In this document: positions 1 to 7,995 of the stretch, piece after piece
Position numbering within the stretch: position 1 is the stretch's first letter
Layout: every line of letters starts with the position of its first letter
Origin: CAYUYV01 sp964474635
GTDB lineage: Bacteria; Pseudomonadota; Alphaproteobacteria; JAJFIK01
Assembly: GCA_964474635.1 (NCBI GenBank)
Contig: CAYYTT010000004.1
Coordinates: forward strand, 4,539-68,538
DNA length: 64,000 nt
Direction: 5' to 3'
Position numbers and translations under genes: made by a program
Notes under the pieces: model-generated
The model's database searches: none
What the model saw: only the letters and a program-made list of their open reading frames with translations
What the model was told of the DNA's origin: nothing

Positions 1-128
1 CCGCGGCTGCGGCCCGGCGCTGTTGTGCCGCCCTCGCGGTGTGTGAGCGCGGAAAAAGGACCGAGGCGGCGCGCCGGGCTTAGGACAGTCTGGAGGCTGA
101 TCCGGGTTTCTCGCCCGTTGCTTTGAGA
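1..128 (+). repeat. Interspersed intergenic element, copy 1
   Basis: This copy lies upstream of der. It shares the core GCGGCCCGGCGC near its start and the tail TTTCTCGCCCG near its end with copies near 3035, 3600 (inverted), 13600 (inverted) and 50805. The middle is more divergent than in the others. No reading frame is conserved between copies, so it is probably not protein coding. It may start before the window. Confidence 0.6.
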
Positions 129-177
129 GCCGAGGGGTACGGGAACGGCTGGCGTGGGGGCGCCTTTAGGAAGTGTC

Positions 178-1599
178 ATGACGCCGCGCATCGCCATCAT
201 TGGCCGCCCGAATGTGGGCAAATCCACGCTGTTCAACCGGCTGGCGGGCAAGAAGCTCGCCATCGTCGATGACCGCCCGGGCGTGACCCGGGACCGGCGC
301 GAGTCCGAAGCCCGGCTCGGCGCGTTGAAATTTCTCGCCATCGACACGGCCGGACTTGAGGATGCAAAGGGCTCAAGCCTTGAGGCGCGCATGCGCGCCC
401 AGACCGAGGCGGCCATCGCGGACGCGGATCTGGCGCTCTTCATGATCGACGCCCGCGCGGGCGTGACGCCCCTTGACCGTCATTTCGCGGATCTTTTGCG
501 CCGTGTGCGCGCGCCCGTCATCCTGGTCGCCAACAAATGCGAGGGCAGCGCCTCCGACGCGGGCCTGTACGATGCTTTCGCGCTCGGGCTCGGTGAGCCG
601 GTGGCCGTCTCGGCCGAACATGGCGAGGGCATGGGCGATTTGTTTACCGCCATGACCGACGGTCTAAAGGGCTGGCGCGAGGCCATGGAGCGGGAGGCCG
701 CCGAGGTTGCCGGCCATGATCGCGATGGTGATGTTCTTGAAGCGGGCGAACTGGAGGACGGGGAACCGGTTGCGCTGGGCCCGAACCGCCCCTTGCGCAT
801 TGCTGTATGCGGAAGACCCAATGTGGGCAAATCCACGCTGATCAACACCATGGTTGGGGAGGATCGTCTTCTGACGGGGCCCGAGGCCGGCATCACACGC
901 GATGCCATCGCGGTGCCCTGGTCCTGGGACGGACGTCCCTTGCGTATGTTCGACACCGCCGGCATGCGTCGGCGCGCGCGCATCACGGGGAAGGTGGAAA
1001 AACTCTCCGTCGACGATACATTACGCGCCATTCGCTTCGCCGAGGTCGTCATTCTGCTGATCGATGCCCAAACGCCCTTCGAGAAACAGGACCTGACCAT
1101 TGCCGATCTGATCGTGCGCGAAGGCCGGGCCCTGGTCGTGGGCTTCAACAAATGGGACACGGTTGAAAATCGCCAGGAGGCCCTGCGCGAGGCGACCGAA
1201 ACCCTGGACCGGATGCTGCCCCAGGTGCGCGGCGTGCCCCTCGTCACCCTGTCGGGTGAGCAAGGGCAGGGCATTGATCGGCTCATGGCCACGGCGTTCG
1301 ATGTCTATGACGTCTGGAACCGGCGCATTCCCACCGCCCAGCTCAACCAGTGGCTTGAAAGCGCGGTGGAGCGCCATCCGCCGCCCGCCGTGGCGGGACG
1401 GCGTGTGCGCATTCGCTACATGACCCAGGTGAAGACGCGCCCCCCAAGCTTTGCCGCATTCACATCCCGTCCCGATGAATTGCCCGAAGCCTACAGCCGC
1501 TACCTTGTGAACGGGATCCGGGAGGCCTTCGATCTGCCGGGCGTGCCGGTCCGGCTGTTCTGGCGCAAACGCGACAATCCCTTCGCGAAATCGAAGTAA
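178..1599 (+). CDS. der: GTPase Der (EngA), ribosome assembly
   Basis: Der is a tandem-GTPase factor that helps mature the 50S ribosomal subunit in the cytoplasm. Two P-loops with the same GRPNVGKST motif are visible, one about 8 residues from the start and one at about residue 210. Each domain has a DTAG (G3) motif and an NKxD-type (G4) motif (NKCE in the first, NKWD in the second). A C-terminal KH-like domain ends in a basic tail. The length of 473 aa is normal for the family. I chose the ATG at 178 because the protein then begins MTPRIAIIGRPN as expected; an upstream in-frame start at 154 would add eight atypical residues. The linker between the two GTPase domains (about residues 170-205) is acidic. 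Confidence 0.97.
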   Translation: MTPRIAIIGRPNVGKSTLFNRLAGKKLAIVDDRPGVTRDRRESEARLGALKFLAIDTAGLEDAKGSSLEARMRAQTEAAIADADLALFMIDARAGVTPLDRHFADLLRRVRAPVILVANKCEGSASDAGLYDAFALGLGEPVAVSAEHGEGMGDLFTAMTDGLKGWREAMEREAAEVAGHDRDGDVLEAGELEDGEPVALGPNRPLRIAVCGRPNVGKSTLINTMVGEDRLLTGPEAGITRDAIAVPWSWDGRPLRMFDTAGMRRRARITGKVEKLSVDDTLRAIRFAEVVILLIDAQTPFEKQDLTIADLIVREGRALVVGFNKWDTVENRQEALREATETLDRMLPQVRGVPLVTLSGEQGQGIDRLMATAFDVYDVWNRRIPTAQLNQWLESAVERHPPPAVAGRRVRIRYMTQVKTRPPSFAAFTSRPDELPEAYSRYLVNGIREAFDLPGVPVRLFWRKRDNPFAKSK

Positions 1600-1710
1600 A
1601 CTGGCCTTCGACGCATGGCGCGCCGCCGCTGCGAGGCAAATTGGGCCGGCTCTTTTGGTTGATCCGTTGGCCGCGGCACGGGCCAATCATGGTCCATGGC
1701 AGACCGGCCA

Positions 1711-1785
1711 GCCCAGTGCGACGGGCCCAGCGCGACGGGCCCAGTGCGGCGGGCCTTGGGCGGCGGGGCGGGCCTTGGGCGGACG
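1711..1785 (+). repeat. 14-bp tandem repeat, five units
   Basis: Units GCCCAGTGCGACGG, GCCCAGCGCGACGG, GCCCAGTGCGGCGG and GCCTTGGGCGGCGG follow each other, then a 5-bp spacer and GCCTTGGGCGGACG. The array sits between der and the next gene and is not coding. It is one of many short tandem arrays in this window. Confidence 0.85.
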
Positions 1786-1936
1786 GCCCAGAGACGTCCA
1801 GGGAGCGCATGAGCGACACGACATGGCGCGGCGCGGTGAAGACCCGGCGTGCTTCGGACTATTCGCCCGCCGCTTAAGGCGCGCGAGGGATGAGCGGGCG
1901 CCGGCGGGTAAGCGGCCGAGGCACGAGGTATCGGCG

Positions 1937-2998
1937 ATGGTGGATAAATCTGTGGGCGGAGAAGCCCTCCGAGGGCTCGAGGCGGGGGATGTCGCCCGCC
2001 GGTATCAGGGCATCTTGCGCATGATCGCGCCGGGCGGCTGGCTGCGTCCGCCCTCGCACATGCAGCGCTCGGTGGCCCTGATCGCGACCGCCATGCCGGG
2101 TGACAGTGCCCTTGTGGCCGAAAACATTCTTAGCGCCGCCGAGATCTTTGCGAAAAGGCTTCCCTTTTGGGCGGGCCTGCGCGGTGACATCCGGTTTTGC
2201 ATCGGTGCCCTGATCACCGCCTATGATGCGGACGCTGAGGATGTGGTCGCCCTGCGTGCCGATGTGCGCCGGACCTACAAGGCCATGCGGGCCGGCTATG
2301 TGGAGCCTTACACATTCATGGCCGCGCTGATCCAGGCCGGCAGTGCCGAGCGTCGCGGGGCCGACCCGTTTCGGCCGGCCGAGAGCGCCCTGACCCGGCT
2401 CCACGCCACCACAAGGATTCTGCGCCAGCGCCATTGGTTCAGTTACTACCATGACGTCGTACCGCTCGTGGCCGTGCAGACCGAGGCGCTGGGCGCCGCC
2501 CCGATCCTGGCCGACCGCGTGAGCCGGTCCGCGCAGCAGCTGCGCGACGCGGGCTTTCGGTCCTATGCGGATCGATTGCGCGCGGCCCTGATCTTGACGG
2601 CCGTCGGGCAGGATGTGAGCGCGCTCATTCGACTGATGGAAGACTGGCGTCAGGCGCTCAAGAGCCAGCCGGTGCCGCACCGGCGCATTGGTGTCGTCGA
2701 TCTGGCCCTGCTGACGGTCGGGTGGGGACGGGCGGATCGGGATGGGCTTGATGAGCTCGCCCGTCTGCACGGCGCCTTGCGCCATGGCCGGCCCAAGGCC
2801 GACCCCTCAACCGCGATTACCTACGCCGCCGCGCTTCTTGCGCGGATGGGCGCATCCCGGAGCAGTACAGATCGGGGTGCGGCCTCCGGAGCCGTCCGAC
2901 CCCAAACCGGTTTTCCCGTCATGGCCCTGCTCAATGCCCATGCGGCCAGCGCGGCGGCGGCGGAAGAAAGCGATGCGAGTGAGGAAGAAGAGACTTAG
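1937..2998 (+). CDS. Hypothetical alpha-helical protein
   Basis: I do not recognise a family with confidence. The 353-aa product begins MVDKSVGGEALRGL; the frame stays open upstream to 1655, but the tandem repeats there make a start at 1937 more likely. No signal peptide, membrane segment or catalytic motif is visible. Composition is Ala/Arg/Leu rich and looks mostly helical. Part of it (IRFCIGALITAYD, YKAMRAGYVEPYTFMAALI) faintly recalls uncharacterised DUF4003-like proteins, but this is weak. The tail is acidic (EESDASEEEET). It follows der on the same strand with 337 bases between, so joint transcription is uncertain. Confidence 0.6.
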   Translation: MVDKSVGGEALRGLEAGDVARRYQGILRMIAPGGWLRPPSHMQRSVALIATAMPGDSALVAENILSAAEIFAKRLPFWAGLRGDIRFCIGALITAYDADAEDVVALRADVRRTYKAMRAGYVEPYTFMAALIQAGSAERRGADPFRPAESALTRLHATTRILRQRHWFSYYHDVVPLVAVQTEALGAAPILADRVSRSAQQLRDAGFRSYADRLRAALILTAVGQDVSALIRLMEDWRQALKSQPVPHRRIGVVDLALLTVGWGRADRDGLDELARLHGALRHGRPKADPSTAITYAAALLARMGASRSSTDRGAASGAVRPQTGFPVMALLNAHAASAAAAEESDASEEEET

Positions 2999-3034
2999 GG
3001 CATTTTCCGATTCAGTTGGGTCACGACCACAGGC

Positions 3035-3150
3035 CGTGACCACGGCCCGGCGCCCCATACAGGCCCTTTTGGGCCGCCCTCGCGGAGCGCCCCAAAAAGG
3101 GCCGATATGGCGCGCGCGAGCAAAACAAAACAAGAGCCGGGTCCGTTTGA
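3035..3150 (+). repeat. Interspersed intergenic element, copy 2
   Basis: It carries CGGCCCGGCGCC, then CGCGGAGCGCCCCAAAAAG, a GC-rich stretch and GCGAGCAAAACAAAAC, in the same order as the other copies. The distal TTTCTCGCCCGC tail is not recognisable, so this copy is truncated or diverged. It lies between convergent genes, 0.5 kb from an inverted copy. Confidence 0.7.
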
Positions 3151-3290
3151 ACGCAAACGGCTTGTCTTATGACTTTTCCCTGTGATCAGGCACAAGAGAG
3201 CCGCTGCGGATACGGGCCAACGCACCGCACAGCGGCGGGGGACGGATCGGGAAACGGCTGACCTGCAAGGGTCGAGCTAGTGGATCGACC

Positions 3291-3349
3291 CAGACATTTG
3301 AAGCCCGACAGGTCGAGGTGAGGCAATGGATAAGCCCTTCAAATGTCTG
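3291..3349. repeat. Inverted repeat, 13-bp perfect arms
   Basis: CAGACATTTGAAG at 3291-3303 is the exact reverse complement of CTTCAAATGTCTG at 3337-3349, with a 33-base loop. Weaker complementarity extends outward (TGGATC on the left, GATCCA on the right). It is intergenic and noticeably richer in A+T than its surroundings. It could be a small mobile palindromic element or an RNA hairpin. Confidence 0.8.
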
Positions 3350-3374
3350 GATAAGTTGATCCATCAACAAAAAA

Positions 3375-3410
3375 CCTAGTGGTTCGAAACGTCAGATTCG
3401 AACCACTAGG
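3375..3410. repeat. Inverted repeat, 14-bp perfect arms
   Basis: CCTAGTGGTTCGAA (3375-3388) and TTCGAACCACTAGG (3397-3410) are perfect reverse complements around an 8-base loop. It lies only 26 bases beyond the other palindrome. An A-run precedes it, so on the minus strand it could end transcription, but no convincing T-run follows on the plus strand. The form resembles small dispersed palindromic elements. Confidence 0.85.
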
Positions 3411-3599
3411 GTGTGATCGCCCCCGTCTTTTCCTGAAGGCCTGAACGGATACCCGGGCGCAATGGCCCGCATACGGCCAATAAGATCGCTTTTGCTCCGG
3501 AACGGCCCTTAAGGCGGATCCCGCCTTAAGGCTCTCCCCGCTTCGCAAAACCGAAAACAACGCTTGATCACAACGGATACTGTACAGGCGCGGTGCGCT

Positions 3600-3745
3600 G
3601 GGCTTATGGCAGCGGGCGAGAAATCCAGATCAGTCTGTGTCCAGCTTGCCGCTGTTATGGATTTTTGTTGCGCTCATGCAGCCCCACTGGACCTTTTGGG
3701 GCGCTCCGTGAGCGCGGCGCAACGGCGCCGGGCGCTATGGCTCTG
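3600..3745 (-). repeat. Interspersed intergenic element, copy 3 (inverted)
   Basis: Read on the minus strand this copy has GCGCCCGGCGCCGTTGCGCC, CGGAGCGCCCCAAAAGG, a GAGCGCAACAAAAA segment and the tail GATTTCTCGCCCGCTGCC. It matches the copy near 50805 closely in its core and tail. It overlaps the last codons of the DUF2125 gene, whose stop codon lies inside it, so the element may have set the end of that protein. Confidence 0.8.
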
Positions 3746-5033
3746 GCGTCTCCGGGGCTGTCTTGTCTTCTTTTGGCGCATCCTGGGGTCCGCCAGGCGG
3801 ATTGTTCTCAAGCTCTTCCGCGGGCAGAACAGAGCCGATCCGCGCCACCCGTGCGCCGGCCACGGTCACGAAGCCGTTGCCGAGTTCGAGGGGCAGGACG
3901 AGCGCATTCTCGGCCTTGCCCGCCTGGCCCCGGTCTTGATCACGCCCGTCTTGATCACGCCCGTCTTGATCACGCCGGTCTTCATTACGCCTGTTTTCAT
4001 GACCCGTGGCTCCATCACCCGCGCCGCCATGACCGGTGCCCGTCTCGGCCCCAAGCGATGTGAGCGCCGAGCCGGCCAAAGTCGCCATGGCATGGTCGAG
4101 GAGCCCGCCCTGGGCGAGCCCATCTACGGCCTCGGCCAGGTTGGTGACGGTGACGTCCAGCGATCCTTGCGGCCGGCCGCGCCGGTCCAGGGTCATGGTG
4201 CCCGTCGCATCAAGCCGGACGGGGCTCCAATCCACCTCAAGACCGTCCACATGGACCGTGCCGCTGTTGGCGCGCCAGGCACGGAAGCTGTCCCGGCTCA
4301 AGAGGCCCTGGCGGCGCAGCATCTGGTCGGGAAGGCCGGTGAGGATGAGCCGGGCCTCGGCGCGCGCGATGGTCTCGCCCAGGGCGGGCAGGACTGTACC
4401 GCTCCAGGCGATCCGATCGGAGCGCAGGATAAGACGCCGCGACACTCCGGACGGGGCCGACGGACCGTCTGTGCCCGCACCGTCGATGGTGTGCAGCTGA
4501 AGGCGGGCCGCTTCAAAAGGCATGCGGCGCGGCGTTTCAAGCGTGCGGTCCGGTCCGCGCAAAAGGCGCTCCCGGTGCCCCGTGAGGTTCTGGATGTCGA
4601 CGGCGATGCGTGCCAGCGCATCGCCGGTCCACACCAGGCTGGCCCGCGCCGATCCCGGCACGCCTTCGGTCCGCACAATACGCGTGCCCCGCGCGGTGTC
4701 TTCCTCGCGGGTCAGCGAGACGAGGCCATCAAGTTCTAAAATGACGTGGCTTGACTGGAGCGGCAGGGCATGGATGCGCAGGGTCTGCGCTTGCCAGGCC
4801 CAGCGGCGCCGGTCCTGCTGGCCGGCAACGCGCAGGTCCTCCACCGTCAGGTTTAACCGGTAGGGAAAACCGGTGACCCTGCTGCGGCCGGTGCCGACCT
4901 CAAGACCCTCGGCCCGGCGCGCTTCCACCCAAGAGCCGAAACGCCCCTCGAGCCGATCCGCCGTGGCGAACCAGATCCAGCTATAGGCGCCCAGCGCGAG
5001 GGCAATGAAACCGACCGGCAGGATCAGACGCAT
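3735..5033 (-). CDS. DUF2125 family membrane-anchored protein
   Basis: The product has 432 aa with an N-terminal hydrophobic anchor (about residues 3-22), and the rest is probably periplasmic. The region GRSRVTGFPYRLNLTVEDL is typical of DUF2125, a conserved alphaproteobacterial family of unknown function; I know no reaction for it. The body reads as a beta-rich AsmA-like fold, which is inference. Oddly, residues of about 330-370 are a charged tract (repeated RDQDG) encoded by 15-bp DNA repeats. The tail after that is proline and acid rich and ends inside an interspersed repeat. It follows nrdJ on the same strand with 95 bases between. Confidence 0.8.
   Translation of the reverse strand: MRLILPVGFIALALGAYSWIWFATADRLEGRFGSWVEARRAEGLEVGTGRSRVTGFPYRLNLTVEDLRVAGQQDRRRWAWQAQTLRIHALPLQSSHVILELDGLVSLTREEDTARGTRIVRTEGVPGSARASLVWTGDALARIAVDIQNLTGHRERLLRGPDRTLETPRRMPFEAARLQLHTIDGAGTDGPSAPSGVSRRLILRSDRIAWSGTVLPALGETIARAEARLILTGLPDQMLRRQGLLSRDSFRAWRANSGTVHVDGLEVDWSPVRLDATGTMTLDRRGRPQGSLDVTVTNLAEAVDGLAQGGLLDHAMATLAGSALTSLGAETGTGHGGAGDGATGHENRRNEDRRDQDGRDQDGRDQDRGQAGKAENALVLPLELGNGFVTVAGARVARIGSVLPAEELENNPPGGPQDAPKEDKTAPETPEP
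3931..4035 (+). repeat. 15-bp tandem repeat inside the DUF2125 gene
   Basis: Seven units of 15 bp can be lined up. The first four are CGGTCTTGATCACGC, CCGTCTTGATCACGC (twice) and CGGTCTTCATTACGC, followed by three degenerating units. Because 15 is a multiple of three the gene frame is kept, giving a five-residue (DQDGR-like) protein repeat. Confidence 0.9.
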
Positions 5034-5128
5034 GATCTCCCCTCAAACAGAAATGCCGTTCCGCCGGGCGAGCCCATGCGCGCGGGCGCGGCCCCGACCA
5101 TTCCATAATCACCACCGCGCGGCCCCGC

Positions 5129-7513
5129 TCAACTGCATTTCGAAAAGCCGCAGTTCTGGCACGTGTCACAGCCTTCCTGGCGGATCAGCGCCCGCTGGCC
5201 ACAACGCGGACAACTGGCGCCGGCCGGACCCGCGCTCCGCACCCGGTCAGACCCGAGCGCGCTGGCCAGGTCTGGGCCCGGGCCCGGGGCGGGGAAGGCG
5301 GCATCGGGCGCCAGCCAGTCGATGGCGCGCAAGTGTTCCCCGATGACATCGCCGATCGCGGCCAGGAGCGAGGGCACATAGCGCCCGCCCATCCACTGGC
5401 CGCCCCGGGGATCGAAGACCGCGCGTAGTTCCTCGACCACGAAACCCACATCCCCGCCGCGCCGGAACACGGCACTGATCATCCGTGTCAGGGCCACGGT
5501 CCAGGCGAAATGCTCCATGTTCTTTGAGTTGATGAAAATCTCAAAGGGCTGGCGCCGCCCCTCCCGCACGATATCGTTCAGGGTGATGTAGATCGCGTGA
5601 TCGTTTTCGGGCCAGCGGATTTTGTACGTGCTGCCCTCAAGCACGCCGGGCCGCTCCATGGGCGGCGCCAGCGCGGTCAACGCCAAAGCGCCCTCCTGGG
5701 ACAGTGCACCCTCCTGCGACAGCGGGGCCTCCCGGCAAAGCGCGCCCTCAAGGGATGGTCCGTCGTCATCGGCGCGGGGCCCCGTGTCCCTGCCGGCATT
5801 GTCGTCATCGCCCCCCGGCAGGGCGAGAACCGATCCGGTGATCTCGTTGGGCCGATAGGTCGTGCAACCCTTGCAGCCGGCGGCATAGGCCTCGGCATAG
5901 ACCGATTTGAAGCTTTCGAAATCGATATCCGCAGGCACATTGATGGTCTTTGAAATGGCGCTGTCGATCATGGTCTGCGCGGCGGCCTGGATGGCCACAT
6001 GGGCGGACGGGTCTATCGTTTGAGCGCTGACGAAATAGTCCGGAAGCGGTTCCTCTTCGCCGAACCGGTCGCGGAACAGCCTGTAGGCATAATCCTCAAC
6101 CGGCGATGTCGTGCGGCTGCCATCGGGATTGAGGATCGTGCGCTCATAGCGGAAACTGAACACAGGTTCGATGCCGCTCGAGACATTCTCGGCAAAGAGG
6201 GAAATGGTGCCCGTCGGCGCAATGGACGTCACGAGCGCATTGCGGATGCCATGGGTGCCGATCGCCTCGCGGATATCCTCCGGCAAGCCCATCACCGTCT
6301 CGCCGGCAAGATAGGGTTCGCGCTCAAAGAGGGGGAAGGGGCCACGCTCACGGGCCAGGGCAACACTGGCGCGGTAGGCGGCATCGCGCAGGCGCTCAAG
6401 CCACAGGCCCGTCAGACGGACCGCCTCGGCGCTGTCATAGCGCACGCGGCACTGGATGAGGGCGTCGGCAAGTCCGGTAATGCCAAGCCCGATACGCCGT
6501 TTGGCGCGGGCCTCATGGGCCTGGGCCTCCAGGGGGTAGCGTGAGATATCGACCACATTGTCCATCATGCGCACGGCCGTGGGCACCAGGCGGTCGAGCG
6601 CCTCCAGGTCAAGCCGCGCCTCATGCGTGAACGGATCGGTCACCAGCCGCGCCAGATTGATGGAGCCGAGCAGACACGCGCCGTAGGGTGGCAGGGGTTG
6701 TTCCCCGCACGGATTGGTCGCGCTGATGGTTTCGCAATAGTGCAGGTTGTTTCGCTGGTTGATCCGGTCGATGAAGATCACGCCGGGCTCGGCAAAGGCA
6801 TAGGTCGCCCGCATGATCCGGTCCCACAGATCGCGCGCGCGAAGGGTCCGATGGACTGTGCCGTCAAACCGTAAGGCCCAGTCCCCGTCTTGGGCGACCG
6901 CCTCCATGAAGGCGTCGCTGACGAGGACGGACAGATTGAACATGCGCAGACGCTCCGGATCCGCCTTAGCGTCAATAAAGGCCTCGATGTCCGGGTGATC
7001 GCAGGCCAGCGTCGCCATCATGGCGCCGCGCCGGGCACCGGCGGACATGATGGTCCGGCACATGGCATCCCAAACATTCATGAAGGACAGGGGGCCGGAG
7101 GCATCGGCCGCCACACCCGCCACCGGCGCGCCGCGCGGGCGCAAACTGGAAAAGTCATAGCCAATACCGCCGCCCTGCTGGAGGGTCAGCGCGGCCTCGC
7201 GCAAGTGATCGAAAATCCCGCCCATGTCGTCGGGAATGCGGCCCATCACAAAGCAGTTGAACAGGGTGACCCGGCGCCCCGTGCCCGCGCCGGCCAGGAT
7301 GCGCCCGGCCGGCAGGAACCGGTAATCGCGCATGGCCTCTTGAAAGCGCGCGGCCCAGGCAGCCCGGTCAGGCCCAGCTTCGACCTCGGCGAGGGCCCCG
7401 GCCACCCGGGACCAAGTGTCCTCGACCCGGGTCTCCGCGCCGCCGGCCTCGTCGGTCGTTTTCACACGATATTTCATGTCCCAGATTTCCTGGGAAATCG
7501 GCATGCGGGTCAT
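5129..7513 (-). CDS. nrdJ: Class II (B12-dependent) ribonucleotide reductase
   Basis: The enzyme reduces ribonucleotides to deoxyribonucleotides using an adenosylcobalamin radical, with no need of oxygen or a second subunit. The 794-aa protein shows the RNR large-subunit signatures RFLPAGRILAGAG near residue 65, LQQGGGIGYDFSSLRP near 112, NPCGEQPLPPYGACLLGSIN near 265 and the APTGTISL loop near 430. It ends in a Cys-rich redox and zinc tail (CPRCG, CDTCQNCGFSKC). A low-complexity insert of SQEGAL repeats lies before the conserved IRWPENDHAIYITLNDI block. The ATG at 7513 is the farthest upstream start; MPISQEIWDMKY, a few residues in, is also plausible. The upstream region carries SOS-like and DnaA-box-like sites. 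Confidence 0.96.
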   Translation of the reverse strand: MTRMPISQEIWDMKYRVKTTDEAGGAETRVEDTWSRVAGALAEVEAGPDRAAWAARFQEAMRDYRFLPAGRILAGAGTGRRVTLFNCFVMGRIPDDMGGIFDHLREAALTLQQGGGIGYDFSSLRPRGAPVAGVAADASGPLSFMNVWDAMCRTIMSAGARRGAMMATLACDHPDIEAFIDAKADPERLRMFNLSVLVSDAFMEAVAQDGDWALRFDGTVHRTLRARDLWDRIMRATYAFAEPGVIFIDRINQRNNLHYCETISATNPCGEQPLPPYGACLLGSINLARLVTDPFTHEARLDLEALDRLVPTAVRMMDNVVDISRYPLEAQAHEARAKRRIGLGITGLADALIQCRVRYDSAEAVRLTGLWLERLRDAAYRASVALARERGPFPLFEREPYLAGETVMGLPEDIREAIGTHGIRNALVTSIAPTGTISLFAENVSSGIEPVFSFRYERTILNPDGSRTTSPVEDYAYRLFRDRFGEEEPLPDYFVSAQTIDPSAHVAIQAAAQTMIDSAISKTINVPADIDFESFKSVYAEAYAAGCKGCTTYRPNEITGSVLALPGGDDDNAGRDTGPRADDDGPSLEGALCREAPLSQEGALSQEGALALTALAPPMERPGVLEGSTYKIRWPENDHAIYITLNDIVREGRRQPFEIFINSKNMEHFAWTVALTRMISAVFRRGGDVGFVVEELRAVFDPRGGQWMGGRYVPSLLAAIGDVIGEHLRAIDWLAPDAAFPAPGPGPDLASALGSDRVRSAGPAGASCPRCGQRALIRQEGCDTCQNCGFSKCS
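5688..5759 (+). repeat. 18-bp tandem repeat inside nrdJ
   Basis: Four 18-bp units follow each other: GCGCCCTCCTGGGACAGT, GCACCCTCCTGCGACAGC, GGGGCCTCCCGGCAAAGC and GCGCCCTCAAGGGATGGT. On the coding strand they give repeated SQEGAL-type hexapeptides in the linker between the catalytic barrel and the C-terminal part of NrdJ. Confidence 0.9.
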
Positions 7514-7707
7514 GGCGGCTCCAGATGTCGCGCCCCAAGAACGGGGCCACGGTGCGGGACGGCTCCCCGTTGTAGGACACCAAGCGTAAAGGGTGGTTCA
7601 GGATTTTGGTCTTTGCATGGACCCTGGGCATGGACCCCAGGCATGATCTCCGGCACGTTGGCTACACCTAAGCCTGGCCGAAGGATTGTGAACACTGCCG
7701 TCTTTGT

Positions 7708-7722
7708 GTTCCTAATTTGTTC
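7708..7722. promoter_or_regulatory. Candidate LexA (SOS) box upstream of nrdJ
   Basis: GTTC at 7708-7711 and GTTC at 7719-7722 are separated by exactly seven bases, which matches the alphaproteobacterial LexA box GTTC-N7-GTTC. It lies about 195 bases upstream of the nrdJ start in an A+T-richer stretch. A hexamer inverted repeat (GAACAC at 7690, GTGTTC at 7706) overlaps it. A match this short can occur by chance in 64 kb. Confidence 0.4.
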
Positions 7723-7780
7723 TTGTCCCGCCAGTCTGTCAAGCCAGCCCTGTCAACAAAACCATTCGGAACGCACGCCG

Positions 7781-7934
7781 TTGTGGACAAAAGAGTGGGA
7801 AATGGGGATGAGTTGCTCGCGCTTATCCCCGTCTTTCAGACGTTGCCAACAGCCCGACCGTTCATCCACAGAATCCTGTGAGATTTTTGGGGATGGCGGC
7901 GCGTCTTTCCCCATGTCGCACAGACTTATCCACG
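7781..7934. promoter_or_regulatory. Cluster of DnaA-box-like sequences
   Basis: Four near-matches to TTATCCACA fall within 155 bases: TTGTGGACAA at 7781 (reverse orientation), TTATCCCCG at 7823, TTCATCCACA at 7861 and TTATCCACG at 7926. One GANTC site (GAATC, 7871-7875), the alphaproteobacterial CcrM methylation site, lies between. The region is intergenic, upstream of nrdJ and downstream of plsC. It may be a DnaA-regulated promoter or an origin-like region. Confidence 0.45.
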
Positions 7935-7995
7935 GCCCCATTTGCGCGGGCGCTCATTGCCTGACCGTTTGAGATTTGCCGAACCCAGGGGCAGG

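Noticed and set aside
3354..3366. FNR/CRP-like palindrome TTGATCCATCAAC
   Set aside because: The TTGAT and ATCAA halves are separated by two bases rather than four, and no gene start is near.
7692..7709. NrdR box upstream of nrdJ (ACAC ... GTGT)
   Set aside because: The half sites are ten bases apart; NrdR boxes have eight, an A+T-rich centre and usually occur as two copies. Only one poor match is present.
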